DNA of 64,000 bases from Planobispora longispora (GCF_016863135.1 NZ_BOOH01000048.1:1-64000); one strand, 5' to 3'. Counted from the first letter of the stretch, positions 15,991 to 26,711 are shown. Numbers and translations: made by a program. Notes: generated by a model not told the origin, from the sequence alone.

Positions 15991-16041
15991 CCCCCTGTAA
16001 GGATGGAGCCGTCAGAGTTTGTTCGGACGGAGGACCCATCC

Positions 16042-17577
16042 ATGCTCAACCTGTCGATCGTGCTGGAGGACAGCGCCCGGGAGGCCCCTGACCGCGCCGC
16101 ACTCGTCTTCGGCGAGTTGCGCGTGCCGTACTCCCTGGTCAACACCGTCGCGAACCAGGTTGCCAACCTGCTGGTATCCCGGGGGATCGGCAAGGGGGAC
16201 AAGGTCGCGCTGGCCTGTCCGAACCTGCCGTACTTCCCGTTCGTCTACTACGGCATCCTCAAGGCCGGAGCGACGGTCGTCCCGCTCAACGTGCTGCTGC
16301 AGTCCCGGGAGATCACCTACCACCTGGAGGACTCCGAGGCCAAGGCGCTGTTCTGCTTCGAGGGCTCCCCCGAGCTGCCGCTGGGCGAGCGGGGCAGGGC
16401 GGGCTTCGAGGGCGCCGCGGGGACGGAGCACTTCTTCGTCCTGCCGGCCACCGCGTTCGCCACCGAGTCGGAGTACGGCGAGACCATCTGGGCGGCGCTG
16501 GACGGCGTCTCCGCGGAGTTCGAGACGGTGCAGACCGCACCCGACGACACCGCGGTGATCCTCTACACCAGCGGCACCACCGGCCGTCCCAAGGGCGCCG
16601 AGCTGACCCACATGAACATGCTCGTCAACGCCATGGTCTCGGACGAGATGTACCCGCGGGCCGAGGGCGGCGACGCCTACCTCGCGGTGCTGCCGCTGTT
16701 CCACTCCTTCGGACAGACCGTGGTGATGAACGCCGGCTTCCGCCGCCGCGCCACCCTCGTCCTGATGCCGCGCTTCGAGCCGGGCCCCGCGCTGGAGCTG
16801 ATGCGCAGGGAGAACGTGACGCTGTTCGCGGGCGTGCCGACCATGTACTGGGCCATGCTCACGAAGATCCACGCCGACGGCGACGAGGTGCCCACCTCGC
16901 TCGCGACCGCGGTGGCCGGCGGCGCCTCCTCCCCGGTCGAGGTGCTCAAGGACTTCGAGACGACCTTCGGCGTCGGCATCCTGGAGGGCTACGGCCTGTC
17001 CGAGACCTCTCCGGTGGCCAGCTTCAACCAGCTGGGCAAGCCCGCCAAGCCGGGCACCATCGGCACGCCGATCTGGGGCGTGGAGATGAAGCTCATCGAC
17101 AACGACTGGAACACGGTCGAGGGCGAGGGCCCCGGTGAGATCGCCATCCGCGGCCACAACGTGATGAAGGGCTACTACAACCGGCCCGAGGCGACCGCCG
17201 AGGTCATGCGGGACGGCTGGTTCCGCACCGGTGACATCGCCACCCGCGACGCGGACGGCTACTACGCGATCATCGACCGCGCCAAGGACATGATCATCCG
17301 TGGTGGATTCAACGTCTACCCGCGCGAGCTCGAAGAGGTCCTGATGACCCACCCGGAGGTCTCCCTCGCCGCGGTGGTCGGGGTTCCCCACGACTCGCAC
17401 GGCGAGGAGGTCAAGGCCTACGTCATCCGCACGCCCGGGGCGGCCCTCACCGAGGAGCAGCTGGTCGGCTGGTGCAAGGAGAACATGGCGGCCTACAAGT
17501 ACCCCCGCATCGTCGAGTTCCGCGACGCCCTGCCGATGACCGCCACCGGCAAGATCCTCAAGCGCGAGCTCCGGTAA
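16042..17577 (+). CDS. Long-chain or side-chain acyl-CoA ligase (FadD-like)
   Basis: A 511-residue ANL-superfamily adenylate-forming enzyme. It has the P-loop LYTSGTTGRPKGAELTH, the A5 block GYGLSETSPV, A7 GWFRTGDIA, A8 DRAKDMIIRGGFNVYPRELE and the C-terminal lysine in TATGKILKREL. It activates a carboxylic acid to acyl-AMP and then acyl-CoA. With P450s, a GMC oxidoreductase and an AMACR-like racemase nearby, a branched or side-chain acid is a reasonable substrate. The ATG at 16042 has GGAGGA seven bases upstream; an ATG at 16003 is in frame but lacks a spaced RBS. The gene is monocistronic, ended by a strong hairpin. Confidence 0.9.
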   Translation: MLNLSIVLEDSAREAPDRAALVFGELRVPYSLVNTVANQVANLLVSRGIGKGDKVALACPNLPYFPFVYYGILKAGATVVPLNVLLQSREITYHLEDSEAKALFCFEGSPELPLGERGRAGFEGAAGTEHFFVLPATAFATESEYGETIWAALDGVSAEFETVQTAPDDTAVILYTSGTTGRPKGAELTHMNMLVNAMVSDEMYPRAEGGDAYLAVLPLFHSFGQTVVMNAGFRRRATLVLMPRFEPGPALELMRRENVTLFAGVPTMYWAMLTKIHADGDEVPTSLATAVAGGASSPVEVLKDFETTFGVGILEGYGLSETSPVASFNQLGKPAKPGTIGTPIWGVEMKLIDNDWNTVEGEGPGEIAIRGHNVMKGYYNRPEATAEVMRDGWFRTGDIATRDADGYYAIIDRAKDMIIRGGFNVYPRELEEVLMTHPEVSLAAVVGVPHDSHGEEVKAYVIRTPGAALTEEQLVGWCKENMAAYKYPRIVEFRDALPMTATGKILKRELR

Positions 17578-17584
17578 CGGGCGC

Positions 17585-17620
17585 CCGGTTCCCCGCTCGC
17601 GCCGGAGAGCGGGGAACCGG
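17585..17620 (+). terminator. Terminator of the acyl-CoA ligase gene
   Basis: Perfect 14-bp stem: CCGGTTCCCCGCTC (17585-17598) and GAGCGGGGAACCGG (17607-17620), 8-base loop, 8 bases past the stop. No T tract follows, as is usual in this GC range. Confidence 0.8.
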
Positions 17621-17659
17621 ATTCCTCAACCCGGGGCCCGTCCTGCCGACAGGACGGGT

Positions 17660-19123
17660 ATGACGGCCGTCAAATCCTGGGCTTTCCTCATCGCAGCGGG
17701 CGTGGTCTCGGCCGTGACCGCTGCGATCTACGCATCCGTGTCGGGGCAGATCCTCTACTTCTCCCTGTACGGCGTGATCTGCGCGCTGGCCTGGTGGGCC
17801 GCGCTGCGGCTGATGCCCGCGCCGGACCGGCGGCCGTGGGTGCTGATCTCACTCGCCCAGACGCTCTGGGTCACCGGTGACGCGATCGAGCTGGCGTTCC
17901 TCCATCTCACCGGCGAGGTGCCGCCGGTCGGGGTCAGCGACGCCTTCTGGCTGAGCGGCTATCCCCTGATCGCGGCGGCGCTGACGCTGATGGCCCGCCG
18001 CCGGGCCCCCGGCCGGCTGCGCGGCGGCGTGCTCGACGCGCTGACGCTGTCCACGGTGGCCGCGCTGGCCGGCTGGCAGTTCCTGATCCAGCCCTACCTC
18101 GGCTCCGGGCTCAGCCCGACGGTCATCGTGCCCGCCCTCTATCCCGTCGGCGACATCGTCCTGCTGGCGGCTTCGCTGTTCCTGGCCCTGTCACCGGGCG
18201 ACCGCGGCGCCCCGACCCGGCTGCTGCTCGCCTCCGTCTCCACCTATCTGGCCGTCGACCTCGGCTACAACGTGCTGCCGATGCTGGAGATCGACTACCT
18301 GTACGTGGAGAAGCTCGGCGCGGGCCTGCTGCTCGGCCACGCCCTGCTCGTCACGGCCGCGCTGCACCCCCACCGGGCCGAGCTGACCCGGTCCGGCACG
18401 GACGTGCGGGCGCTGCACCCGGCCCGCGTGGTCTTCCTCGGCATGGCGCTGCTGGGCACGCCGGCGCTGGCCCTGCGGTACGCCGGCTTCAGCGAGCAGG
18501 AGGTGGCCACCATCGTGGCCAGCGCCGCCTGCGCGGCGTTCGTGCTGGCCCGGTTCACCGGGGCGGTCCGCGAGCAGGAGCGCATCCAGGCGCAGCTCGC
18601 CTACCAGGCGCGTCACGACCCGCTGACCGGGCTGGCCAACCGGACGGTCCTGCACGAGGCCCTGGAGCAGGTCATGAGGGGCGTCCCGGCCGGGGAGCCC
18701 GGCGCAGCGGTTCTCTACCTCGACCTCGACGGCTTCAAGGAGGTCAACGACGTCCACGGCCACGAGGCCGGGGACGCCGTCCTGCGCGCGGTCGCCGGGC
18801 GCCTGGCGGCCGCGGCCGGCGGCGCCGGCCTGGCGGCCCGGCTCGGCGGGGACGAGTTCGTCCTGCTGTGCCGGGGCGCGTCCCGGCAGGACGCGGTCCT
18901 CCTGGCCGAGCGCGTCCTGGAGGAGATCACCGAGCCGGTGCCCTTCCGGGGACACCGGCTCGGCGTCGGGGCCAGCATCGGCATCGCCGTCCGCGACGGC
19001 GACTCCGGGGGCTCGCCCACGGAGATCCTCCGGGCGGCCGACGTCGCGATGTACTCGGCCAAACGTCTCGGCAGGGGCCGCTGGGTCGCGGCCGGCGACA
19101 CCGGTCCGCTCATGGCCGCCTGA
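17660..19123 (+). CDS. Membrane-anchored diguanylate cyclase (GGDEF)
   Basis: A 487-residue protein. The first ~300 residues contain about eight to nine hydrophobic helices, a membrane sensor region. A GGDEF domain follows, starting at QARHDPLTGLANR. The active site reads GGDEF (396-400) and the metal-binding LDLDGFKEVND is intact. It should make cyclic di-GMP from two GTP. No EAL domain is present. An allosteric RxxD inhibitory site is not obvious. The ATG at 17660 follows AGGACGGG. In streptomycetes c-di-GMP controls sporulation through BldD; a similar role here is inference. The 3' end is partly duplicated just past the stop. Confidence 0.88.
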   Translation: MTAVKSWAFLIAAGVVSAVTAAIYASVSGQILYFSLYGVICALAWWAALRLMPAPDRRPWVLISLAQTLWVTGDAIELAFLHLTGEVPPVGVSDAFWLSGYPLIAAALTLMARRRAPGRLRGGVLDALTLSTVAALAGWQFLIQPYLGSGLSPTVIVPALYPVGDIVLLAASLFLALSPGDRGAPTRLLLASVSTYLAVDLGYNVLPMLEIDYLYVEKLGAGLLLGHALLVTAALHPHRAELTRSGTDVRALHPARVVFLGMALLGTPALALRYAGFSEQEVATIVASAACAAFVLARFTGAVREQERIQAQLAYQARHDPLTGLANRTVLHEALEQVMRGVPAGEPGAAVLYLDLDGFKEVNDVHGHEAGDAVLRAVAGRLAAAAGGAGLAARLGGDEFVLLCRGASRQDAVLLAERVLEEITEPVPFRGHRLGVGASIGIAVRDGDSGGSPTEILRAADVAMYSAKRLGRGRWVAAGDTGPLMAA

Positions 19124-19158
19124 GGGACACCGGCCCAGCCCGGATCATGGCCGTCTGA
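19097..19158 (+). repeat. Imperfect tandem copy of the GGDEF gene end
   Basis: GACACCGGTCCG..CATGGCCGCCTGAG (19097-19124) is followed by GACACCGGCCCA..CATGGCCGTCTGAG (19126-19158), so the last codons and stop are echoed downstream in diverged form. Confidence 0.6.
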
Positions 19159-19217
19159 GAACGGGCTGTCCCTCCCCCTCTCCCCGCCGGTCCCTCATGA
19201 TCCGCCCCGGCCGGCCT

Positions 19218-20477
<1,260 letters not shown>

Positions 20478-20490
20478 AGAATGTACCTCC

Positions 20491-21858
20491 TTAACGCCCC
20501 CGTACACACTTGTCGTAGAGGTCGAGCAACCGGCCGCCCGGGTCGTAGTCCCGTTTGACCGGCCAGTAGGCGTCCCCGTTGTAGAGGCGCCAGAATTCGT
20601 CCCGGGGGTAGAACGACGTGGAGTACAGCGACTTGTGCCCGTCCAGCGTGTGCACCTCGTGCTCGATGAGACGGTTGTAGTAGCCGTCGAACTGGCCTCT
20701 GGGCAGCGGGACGGTCCCCCAGAAGCCGAAGTTCACATACAGCCGGCCCGGCTCCAGCGGGTAGAGCGGCCACTCGCTCGCGGCCTTGAGCGGGCACATC
20801 CAGACCGGCGTCATGCCGACCTTCTCGTGGAAGAACTCCAGGAAGTCGGCGCCTCGCTCGACCGGCACCTCGATGTCCTGGATGACCGATTCCTGCACGG
20901 GCTGGTTGCGCCACCGGTCCAGCCGGGCGATCACCCCGTACCTGCGGTCGAGGCCGACGAGCCTGCGGTAGACGTCCGAGCGCATCCACCGGCGCGGCAT
21001 CAGCGAGCGCATCAGCGGCTCCTGCACGCCGAAGGCCCGCGAGCACCAGAACCAGTCGGTGTCCCAGCGCCACAGGTAGTCGCGCACGGTCAGCCAGTCG
21101 CGGGTCCTGGTCCGGATCGACTGGTAGTAGATCCGCATTCCGGTGTAGTCGGAGACGTACGGCGCGCGCCCGGCGAAGCGGCCGAGGGTGACGTAGAGCT
21201 CCCCCGGCTCGAAGAACGTGCCGTCCACGAAGTCCACCGGCTCGCCGTCGTGCTCGCCCGTCTCGCAGATCTCCTGCATGGCGAGCATGCACTTGTGGGC
21301 GTCGGTGAAGCGCACGTGGGTCAGCCGGACGTACGGCTGGACGGGCTTGAGCTTGATCCGGATCCGGAGCGCGTAGCCGAGCGTGCCGTAGGAGTTGGGG
21401 AACGCCCGGAACAGGTCGCGGTGCTCGTTGTCGTCCCGCGCGACGACGATGCGGCCGTCGCCGGTGAGGATCTCCAGTTCCTCGACCGACTCGTGCGGCA
21501 GCCCGTCGCGGAAGCTGGTGGACTCGATGCCGAGCCCGGTCACCGCGCCGCCGAGGGTGATGGTCTTCAGCTGCGGCACGACGTACGGCATGAGCCCGTG
21601 CGCGAGCGTGGCGTCCACCAGGTTCTCGTAGGTGGTCATACCCTGGACCTCGGCGGTCATCGTGACCGGATCCACCTCGATGACCCGGTCCAGGTCCCGG
21701 GCCGAGAGCGTGGTGGTGCGCGCGCCGTGCCGGAAGCGGAACAGGTTCGTGGTGGCCTTGGCCAGCCGGGGCGGGGCGTCCTGCGGAATCGCGGCGTACG
21801 ACTCCCTGATCTGCTCGACCGCCCGCCGGTGCACCGACATCTGCGTCGTGGCCGTCAC
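20491..21858 (-). CDS. tmsA: FAD-linked oxidoreductase paired with the acyl methyltransferase (TmsA-like)
   Basis: A 455-residue protein with an N-terminal PCMH/VAO-type FAD-binding domain: VIEVDPVTMTAEVQGMTTYE, then LKTITLGGAVTGLGIESTSF, and LFRAFPNSYGTLGYALRIRI. The C-terminal half resembles the sterol-delta24-reductase/D-lactate dehydrogenase-like group. It is the first gene of a two-gene operon with the Cfa-like methyltransferase (13-base gap). In TmsA/TmsB pairs the flavoprotein reduces the 10-methylene intermediate with NADPH. Methyl-branched C17 and C18 acids are known markers of several actinomycete families, so the assignment fits the organism type. The GTG start has GAGG upstream. 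Confidence 0.78.
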   Translation of the reverse strand: MTATTQMSVHRRAVEQIRESYAAIPQDAPPRLAKATTNLFRFRHGARTTTLSARDLDRVIEVDPVTMTAEVQGMTTYENLVDATLAHGLMPYVVPQLKTITLGGAVTGLGIESTSFRDGLPHESVEELEILTGDGRIVVARDDNEHRDLFRAFPNSYGTLGYALRIRIKLKPVQPYVRLTHVRFTDAHKCMLAMQEICETGEHDGEPVDFVDGTFFEPGELYVTLGRFAGRAPYVSDYTGMRIYYQSIRTRTRDWLTVRDYLWRWDTDWFWCSRAFGVQEPLMRSLMPRRWMRSDVYRRLVGLDRRYGVIARLDRWRNQPVQESVIQDIEVPVERGADFLEFFHEKVGMTPVWMCPLKAASEWPLYPLEPGRLYVNFGFWGTVPLPRGQFDGYYNRLIEHEVHTLDGHKSLYSTSFYPRDEFWRLYNGDAYWPVKRDYDPGGRLLDLYDKCVRGR

Positions 21859-22164
21859 AGGACCTCACCCCCAGGGCTCTCGGTCAGAAAGATCGCTTCT
21901 AGAACGTTATATCCCGGATATCCCATAAGCGAGGAGGGGCGCGTTAAACCCCGGTTAACAGCCCTGAGACGACGGCCGTCACATGCTCTCCGGCCTGCGA
22001 GAACATGGTCGAGTTGCCGAAGATTTCCGCTTCACGTCGCGGACAGTGACGATAGCCGTCCGGTCCTGGGGATCGGCTCCCGCGGAGAGAGAAGCCCGTT
22101 CCGGCGAAACCTCCCGTTCAGAGGGCGGCGCGGTTCTCCGCCGGAAGACGGCAAGCCCTCCCCG
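21859..22164. other. Intergenic region with two palindromes upstream of tmsA
   Basis: Contains ATATCCCGGATAT (21909-21921, perfect 6+1+6 palindrome) and GTTAA-7-TTAAC (21943-21959). Both lie 50-100 bases upstream of the tmsA start and are candidate operators. The rest of the 306 bases shows no gene; the kinase gene ends at 22165. Confidence 0.45.
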
Positions 22165-24003
22165 TCAGGAGATGTCGCCCGAGATCTCGAAGGTGTCGAA
22201 CACCCCGCGCGCCATGTCCGGCAGCTTCCGCCATTCGTCCGCGGGCACCACCCAGGTCAGGACGGCGGCCTCGTCCCCCACCGCGATGAACCGCCGCGTC
22301 TCGTGGTAGACGACGCCGGGCGAGGCCCAGTCGGACGAGGCTCCCTCGTTGAGGCGCCAGGTGAACGCCCAGTCGAGCGCCTCGTTGGAGCTCTCGGAGA
22401 CCCGGGCCGACTCCTCGGACAGGATCGTCGCCCCCTCCCGGACGACCTCCCTGGCGCTGTCGCGCATCGACTCCAGGTTGAGGACCAGGTTCGTCCCGCT
22501 CACCGACATGAACGCGCCCCCGCCCGGGCGGCTCCACCGGATCGTCTCCTCGTCCGGGATGCTCTCCATCCAGTCGGCGGGGCGCTGGATGGACCAGCCG
22601 CCCTCATCCGAGACGTACGGCCCCAGCTCCGGCTTGGCCACGATGGGCCCGGGATCGCTGGGCTCCGGGGTCGGCGAGGGCGCGGGAGCGTCCTTCTTCT
22701 TCTCGGACTTCCCCGCCTTCTTGCGGCCGGTCGGCGAGGCATCGGGCTCCGCCGGCGCCGTGGTCGCGCCGTCGGCGGTCGTCTTCTCCGAGCCGCGCGT
22801 GGCCCATACGGCCGTGCCCGCGCCGGCCAGGAGCACCACCACCAGCGCCACGATCAGCGCGACCGGGCTCCGCCTCGGCTGCCGCGGGGGCGGCGGCAGC
22901 GGCCGTCCCGGCCCCTGCCCGGGATGAACCGGCCCGGCGTGAAGCTGCCCGGCGTGAAGCTGCCCGGCGTGAAGCTGCCCGGGGTGAGTGTGACCGCCGT
23001 GGGTGCGCCCCGGCTGCGCGTGACCCGGATAGGTCTGCGCGGGCCGGACCTGACCCGGGTAGCCCTGCCCCGGCTGCCCGTGGCCGGGAAGGGCGTGGGT
23101 CGAGTGGGTCTGTGCGGGAACGGCCTGGCCGGAGTAGGCCACGGGCATTCCGGGCGACGGGTTCTGCCCGGTACGGCGGGCCGTCGCCGCCGGGTCTCCG
23201 CTCGCCTCGGCCAGCAGCAGGTCGGCCTGCTCGGCGGTGAGACGGTGCGCGGGCTCGCGCCGGAGCAGGCCGGAGAGCACCTCGTACATCTCCGGGGGCA
23301 CCCGGCCGAAATCGGGCTCCTCGGTGAGCAGCGCGCCGAGGGTGGCGATGGCGTTGTGGCGTTCGAAGGGCGCCTGGCCCACCAGCATCGCGTACATCGT
23401 GGCGCCGAGCGCCCACAGGTCCGACCAGGGGCCGGCGGCCGCGCCGGTGGCGCGCTCGGGCGCCAGGAAGCTGGGCGAGCCGGTGACCATGCCGGTCTGG
23501 GTGAGCGAGACGTCGCCTTCCACGGTGGCGATGCCGAAGTCGGTGAGCACGGCCCTGCCGTCGGAGGTCAGGAGGATGTTGCTCGGCTTGACGTCCCGGT
23601 GCAGGATCCCGGCCTGGTGTGCGGTGTGGAGGGCGGAGAGCACCTGGCGGCCGATCTCGGCGACCTGGCGCACCGGCAGCGGGCCGATCTGGTCCAGCCC
23701 GCGCGCCCTGACCAGTTCCATGATGATCCAGGGACGGCCGTCCTCCTCGGCCACGTCGTAGACCGCCACGATGCCCCGATGGCTGAGCCTGGCGGCGGTC
23801 CTGGCCTCCCGGGAGGTGCGGGTCAGCTGGCGCTCGTGCTCGGCCGGGGAGAGGTTCGGCGGGAGCAGCACCTCCTTGACCGCGACCGGACGGTCCAAGA
23901 GCGTGTCGTGCCCCTCCCACACCACGCCCATGCCGCCCCGGCCGAGCTCGCGCAGGAGCCGGTAGCGGCCTGCGATCGCTCGTTCCCCGTGCGGATGTGC
24001 CAT
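22165..24003 (-). CDS. Membrane Ser/Thr protein kinase with an extracellular C-terminal domain
   Basis: A 612-residue PknB-type kinase without PASTA repeats. The kinase domain (about residues 10-270) has the glycine loop GRGGMGVVWEG, VAVKEV lysine, HRDVKPSNILL catalytic loop, LTDFGIA (DFG) and LAPERATG. A Gly/His/Pro/Gln-rich linker with five-residue repeats of GQLHA type leads to one transmembrane helix (VALIVALVVVLLAGAGTAVW). An extracellular domain of ~150 residues follows, starting GGWSIQRPADWMESIPDEET. That domain probably senses an envelope signal. The ATG at 24003 follows GGGGG. The gene is divergent from the racemase gene. Confidence 0.88.
   Translation of the reverse strand: MAHPHGERAIAGRYRLLRELGRGGMGVVWEGHDTLLDRPVAVKEVLLPPNLSPAEHERQLTRTSREARTAARLSHRGIVAVYDVAEEDGRPWIIMELVRARGLDQIGPLPVRQVAEIGRQVLSALHTAHQAGILHRDVKPSNILLTSDGRAVLTDFGIATVEGDVSLTQTGMVTGSPSFLAPERATGAAAGPWSDLWALGATMYAMLVGQAPFERHNAIATLGALLTEEPDFGRVPPEMYEVLSGLLRREPAHRLTAEQADLLLAEASGDPAATARRTGQNPSPGMPVAYSGQAVPAQTHSTHALPGHGQPGQGYPGQVRPAQTYPGHAQPGRTHGGHTHPGQLHAGQLHAGQLHAGPVHPGQGPGRPLPPPPRQPRRSPVALIVALVVVLLAGAGTAVWATRGSEKTTADGATTAPAEPDASPTGRKKAGKSEKKKDAPAPSPTPEPSDPGPIVAKPELGPYVSDEGGWSIQRPADWMESIPDEETIRWSRPGGGAFMSVSGTNLVLNLESMRDSAREVVREGATILSEESARVSESSNEALDWAFTWRLNEGASSDWASPGVVYHETRRFIAVGDEAAVLTWVVPADEWRKLPDMARGVFDTFEISGDIS
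22933..22977 (-). repeat. Three perfect 15-bp tandem repeats in the kinase linker
   Basis: The plus-strand unit CCCGGCGTGAAGCTG occurs at 22933, 22948 and 22963, with a degenerate fourth copy. It encodes the repeated GQLHA pentapeptide of the linker before the transmembrane helix. Confidence 0.9.
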
Positions 24004-24128
24004 TCGTGCCCCCAGATGCCGATCCATCGAGTCGCAAGTTTCCCACAGGTGCCACCCGGCGGGTGGGGCGTCTTGCCAGCCGAAGCCGAATATTGTTCTA
24101 CTTGCTTCCGAGGAAGGCCCGAGGCTAC

Positions 24129-24165
24129 CAAGCGATTGCTTGTTTACGCGGTGCCGGGCTACAGT
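24129..24165 (+). promoter_or_regulatory. Promoter and palindromic operator of the racemase-P450 operon
   Basis: TTGCTT (24136-24141), 18 bases, TACAGT (24160-24165). The palindrome CAAGCGATTGCTTG (24129-24142) covers the -35 box. The text AGCGATTGCTTGTTTACG matches 12 of 18 bases of AGCAAGTGCTCACTTACG in front of the third P450. Confidence 0.55.
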
Positions 24166-24191
24166 CGAGACCGCATCGAGGAGAGCGCCGA

Positions 24192-25319
24192 ATGGATCAG
24201 AGGAAAGGCCCGCTGGCCGGAGTCCGCGTGCTGGAGCTGGCCGGTCTGGCCCCGGGGCCGTTCGCCGGGATGATGCTGGCCGACCACGGCGCCGAGGTGC
24301 TGCGGATCGACCGGGTCTCCGCCGTGGCCTCCGCGGGCGACAAGCCGCGCGCCGACGTGATGGACCGGGGCAAGCGGACCATCGGCCTGGACCTGAAGTC
24401 CCCCGAGGGCGTCGCCGCCTTCAAGCGGCTGGCCGCGTCCGCGGACGTGGTCGTCGAGGTGTTCCGGCCCGGGGTCGCCGAGCGCCTCGGCATCGGCCCC
24501 GCCGACCTGCACGCGGTCAACCCCCGCCTGATCTACGGCCGGATGACCGGCTGGGGCCAGGACGGGCCGCTGGCGCCGACCGCCGGGCACGACATCGACT
24601 ACATCGCGATCTCCGGCGTGCTGTCGATGCTCGGCCGCGAGGGCGGCAAGCCCACCCCGCCGATCAACATCCTCGGCGACTTCGCCGGCGGCGGCCTGAT
24701 GCTGGCCTACGGCGTGCTGCTGGCCCTGCTGGAGCGGGAGCGGACCGGTGCGGGCCGGGTGGTCGACGCGGCCATGGTGGACGGGGCCGCGACGCTGTTC
24801 GCGATGTTCTACCACGGCGTGCAGAGCGGCTTCTGGGGCCCGCGCGGCACCAACCTGCTCGACACCGGCGCGCCCATGTACGACACCTACGAGACCGCCG
24901 ACGGCAAGTTCATGGCGGTGGGAGCGCTGGAGCCGCAGTTCTGGGCGGAGATGGTCGCGCTGATGGGCCTGTCGGACCTGCCCGACCGGAACGACCGGGC
25001 CGGCTGGCCCGCGCTGCGCGAGCGGCTGGCCGAGGCCTTCCGGTCCAGGACCCGCGCCGAGTGGGAGGCGGTCTTCGAGGGGTCGGACGCGTGCGTCTCA
25101 CCCGTCCTGGAGATGTCCGAGGCCGCCGACCACCCGCACAACAAGGCGCGCGGCACGTTCGTCGAGGTCGGCGGGGTACGGCAGCCCGCGCCCGCGCCCC
25201 GCCTGGTGGGCGTGCCCGAGCAGGACCTCTCCCCCGCGACCCGGCTGGCCGACCTGTCCTCGTGGGGCCTGCCGGAGGAGACCGCCGCCGAGCTGCGTGA
25301 GGCGGGAGTGCTGGCCTAG
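24192..25319 (+). CDS. CaiB/BaiF family CoA enzyme, alpha-methylacyl-CoA racemase-like
   Basis: A 375-residue family III CoA-transferase fold protein. GVRVLELAGLAPGPFAGMML, AEVLRIDRV, LIYGRMTGWGQDGPLA and GHDIDYIAISGVLS are AMACR-type blocks; the Asp in the GHDIDY region and an upstream His serve as racemase bases in that family. AMACR interconverts 2R and 2S methylacyl-CoAs so that beta-oxidation can proceed, for example on pristanoyl or sterol side chains. The ATG at 24192 follows GAGGAGAG. A P450 starts 17 bases after its stop, so the two form an operon. A CoA-transferase role is less likely but possible. Confidence 0.85.
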   Translation: MDQRKGPLAGVRVLELAGLAPGPFAGMMLADHGAEVLRIDRVSAVASAGDKPRADVMDRGKRTIGLDLKSPEGVAAFKRLAASADVVVEVFRPGVAERLGIGPADLHAVNPRLIYGRMTGWGQDGPLAPTAGHDIDYIAISGVLSMLGREGGKPTPPINILGDFAGGGLMLAYGVLLALLERERTGAGRVVDAAMVDGAATLFAMFYHGVQSGFWGPRGTNLLDTGAPMYDTYETADGKFMAVGALEPQFWAEMVALMGLSDLPDRNDRAGWPALRERLAEAFRSRTRAEWEAVFEGSDACVSPVLEMSEAADHPHNKARGTFVEVGGVRQPAPAPRLVGVPEQDLSPATRLADLSSWGLPEETAAELREAGVLA

Positions 25320-25335
25320 ACAAGAGGGGAAGCCC

Positions 25336-26529
25336 GTGGAGAACGCCGAAGGCGCCGCAACCATCGACGACGCCGTCAGGATCGACCTGCTCGACGGAGA
25401 CATGTACGCCGGGGATCCCGGCCCGGTGTACGCCTGGCTGCGCGAGCACGCCCCGGCCTACTTCGACGAGGGCAACGGCCTGTGGGGCGTCTCGCGGCAC
25501 GCCGACATCTCGGCGATCGAGCGGGACGCCAGACTCTGGTCCAGCACCGGCGGCTACCGGCCGCAGCTGCCCAGCGACCCGTCGATGATCGGGATGGACG
25601 ACCCCGAGCACGCCGAACGCCGCCGCCTGGTCTACCGGCGCTTCACCCCGCGCCACGTCGCGGAGAAGTACACCGACAAGGTCCGGGCCGTGGTGACCGA
25701 GCTGATCGACGTGGCGCTGGAGAAGGGCGCCGTGGACGCCGTCCCGGCCCTGGCCGCGCCGCTGCCCGGCCGGATGATCGGCTGGCTGCTGGGCTTCCCC
25801 GACGAGCGCTGGCCGGAGCTGGTCCACTGGTCGGAGACGACCATCGTGGCCGGCGGCGGCCTGCGCTACGTCACCCACGACGCGGCCGTGGCGGCGGGCG
25901 AGTTCGCCACGGCCGTGCTGGAGCTGGCCGCCGAGCGGCGCAGGTGCCCGCACGACGACCTGACGTCGCTGTGGGCCGGGCGGCCGGACTACGACGACGA
26001 GCACCTTGCCAACGAGGCGCTCCTGCTGCTGGACGGCGGCGCGGAGACCACCAGGACCGTCATCGCCACCACCGTCGACGCGCTGATCAGGCACCCGGAG
26101 CAGTGGGCGCTGCTGCGGGAGGACCCGGGGCTGATGGAGAACGCGATCGAGGAGTTCATCCGCTGGACCACCCCCGTCCTCAACATGTGCCGCAGCGCCA
26201 CCCGGGACACGGTCCTGGCCGGCCAGGAGATCTCCGAGGGGCAGCAGGTCCTGCTGATGTACGGCTCCGCCAACCGCGACCCGGAGGTCTTCACCGACCC
26301 GGACGCCTTCGACGTGACCCGGCCCGCCGGCCGCCACATCGCCTTCGGCCTCGGCACGCACTTCTGCCTCGGCGCGGCGCTGGCCCGGCTGGAGCTGCGG
26401 ATCTTCTTCGAGGAGTTCGTCCGCCGGGTCGGCTCGGCCGCCTGGGCCGACGACCGGGGTCCGCGCATCCTCCCCAACGCGTTCGTCCGGGGCGTCACCT
26501 CGTTCCCGATCGTCCTCGAACCCCGCTGA
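25336..26529 (+). CDS. Cytochrome P450 (CYP142-like type) in operon with the racemase
   Basis: A 397-residue P450 of a different subgroup from the three on the other strand. The I-helix is [10 protein letters not shown], the ExxR is in EEFIRW, and the heme loop is [18 protein letters not shown] with Cys344. The GTG start at 25336 follows GGGGAAG. In mycobacteria CYP142 oxidises the sterol side chain at the terminal methyl, and the 25S/25R products require AMACR. A P450 directly after an AMACR gene fits this, but the family call rests on remembered motifs and needs a tree. Confidence 0.87.
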   Translation: MENAEGAATIDDAVRIDLLDGDMYAGDPGPVYAWLREHAPAYFDEGNGLWGVSRHADISAIERDARLWSSTGGYRPQLPSDPSMIGMDDPEHAERRRLVYRRFTPRHVAEKYTDKVRAVVTELIDVALEKGAVDAVPALAAPLPGRMIGWLLGFPDERWPELVHWSETTIVAGGGLRYVTHDAAVAAGEFATAVLELAAERRRCPHDDLTSLWAGRPDYDDEHLANEALLLLDGGAETTRTVIATTVDALIRHPEQWALLREDPGLMENAIEEFIRWTTPVLNMCRSATRDTVLAGQEISEGQQVLLMYGSANRDPEVFTDPDAFDVTRPAGRHIAFGLGTHFCLGAALARLELRIFFEEFVRRVGSAAWADDRGPRILPNAFVRGVTSFPIVLEPR

Positions 26530-26534
26530 CGCCT

Positions 26535-26566
26535 GGTGAGGCCCGCGGGAATCCGCCGGCCTCACC
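26535..26566 (+). terminator. Terminator of the racemase-P450 operon
   Basis: GGTGAGGCC (26535-26543) pairs with GGCCTCACC (26558-26566), with an inner GCGG/CCGC hairpin in the loop. It lies 6 bases after the stop codon. Confidence 0.7.
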
Positions 26567-26627
26567 GGTGCCCCGAGCGCCCCGCCGGGACCCCGCGAAC
26601 CCCGGCGGCGTCCCCTTCCCGGACATT

Positions 26628-26648
26628 GCAGTGATCCCGCAGTGATCC
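26628..26648. repeat. Direct repeat upstream of the secreted repeat protein
   Basis: GCAGTGATCC occurs at 26628-26637 and 26639-26648, an 11-base period (one helical turn). It lies about 65 bases before the start of the secreted protein and could be a binding site. Confidence 0.4.
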
Positions 26649-26711
26649 ACAAGTGGCTTCCCATCCGGTTCGGAAAGCATGTGCCCCTTCCGATCATGAA
26701 AGGGGTGTGAT

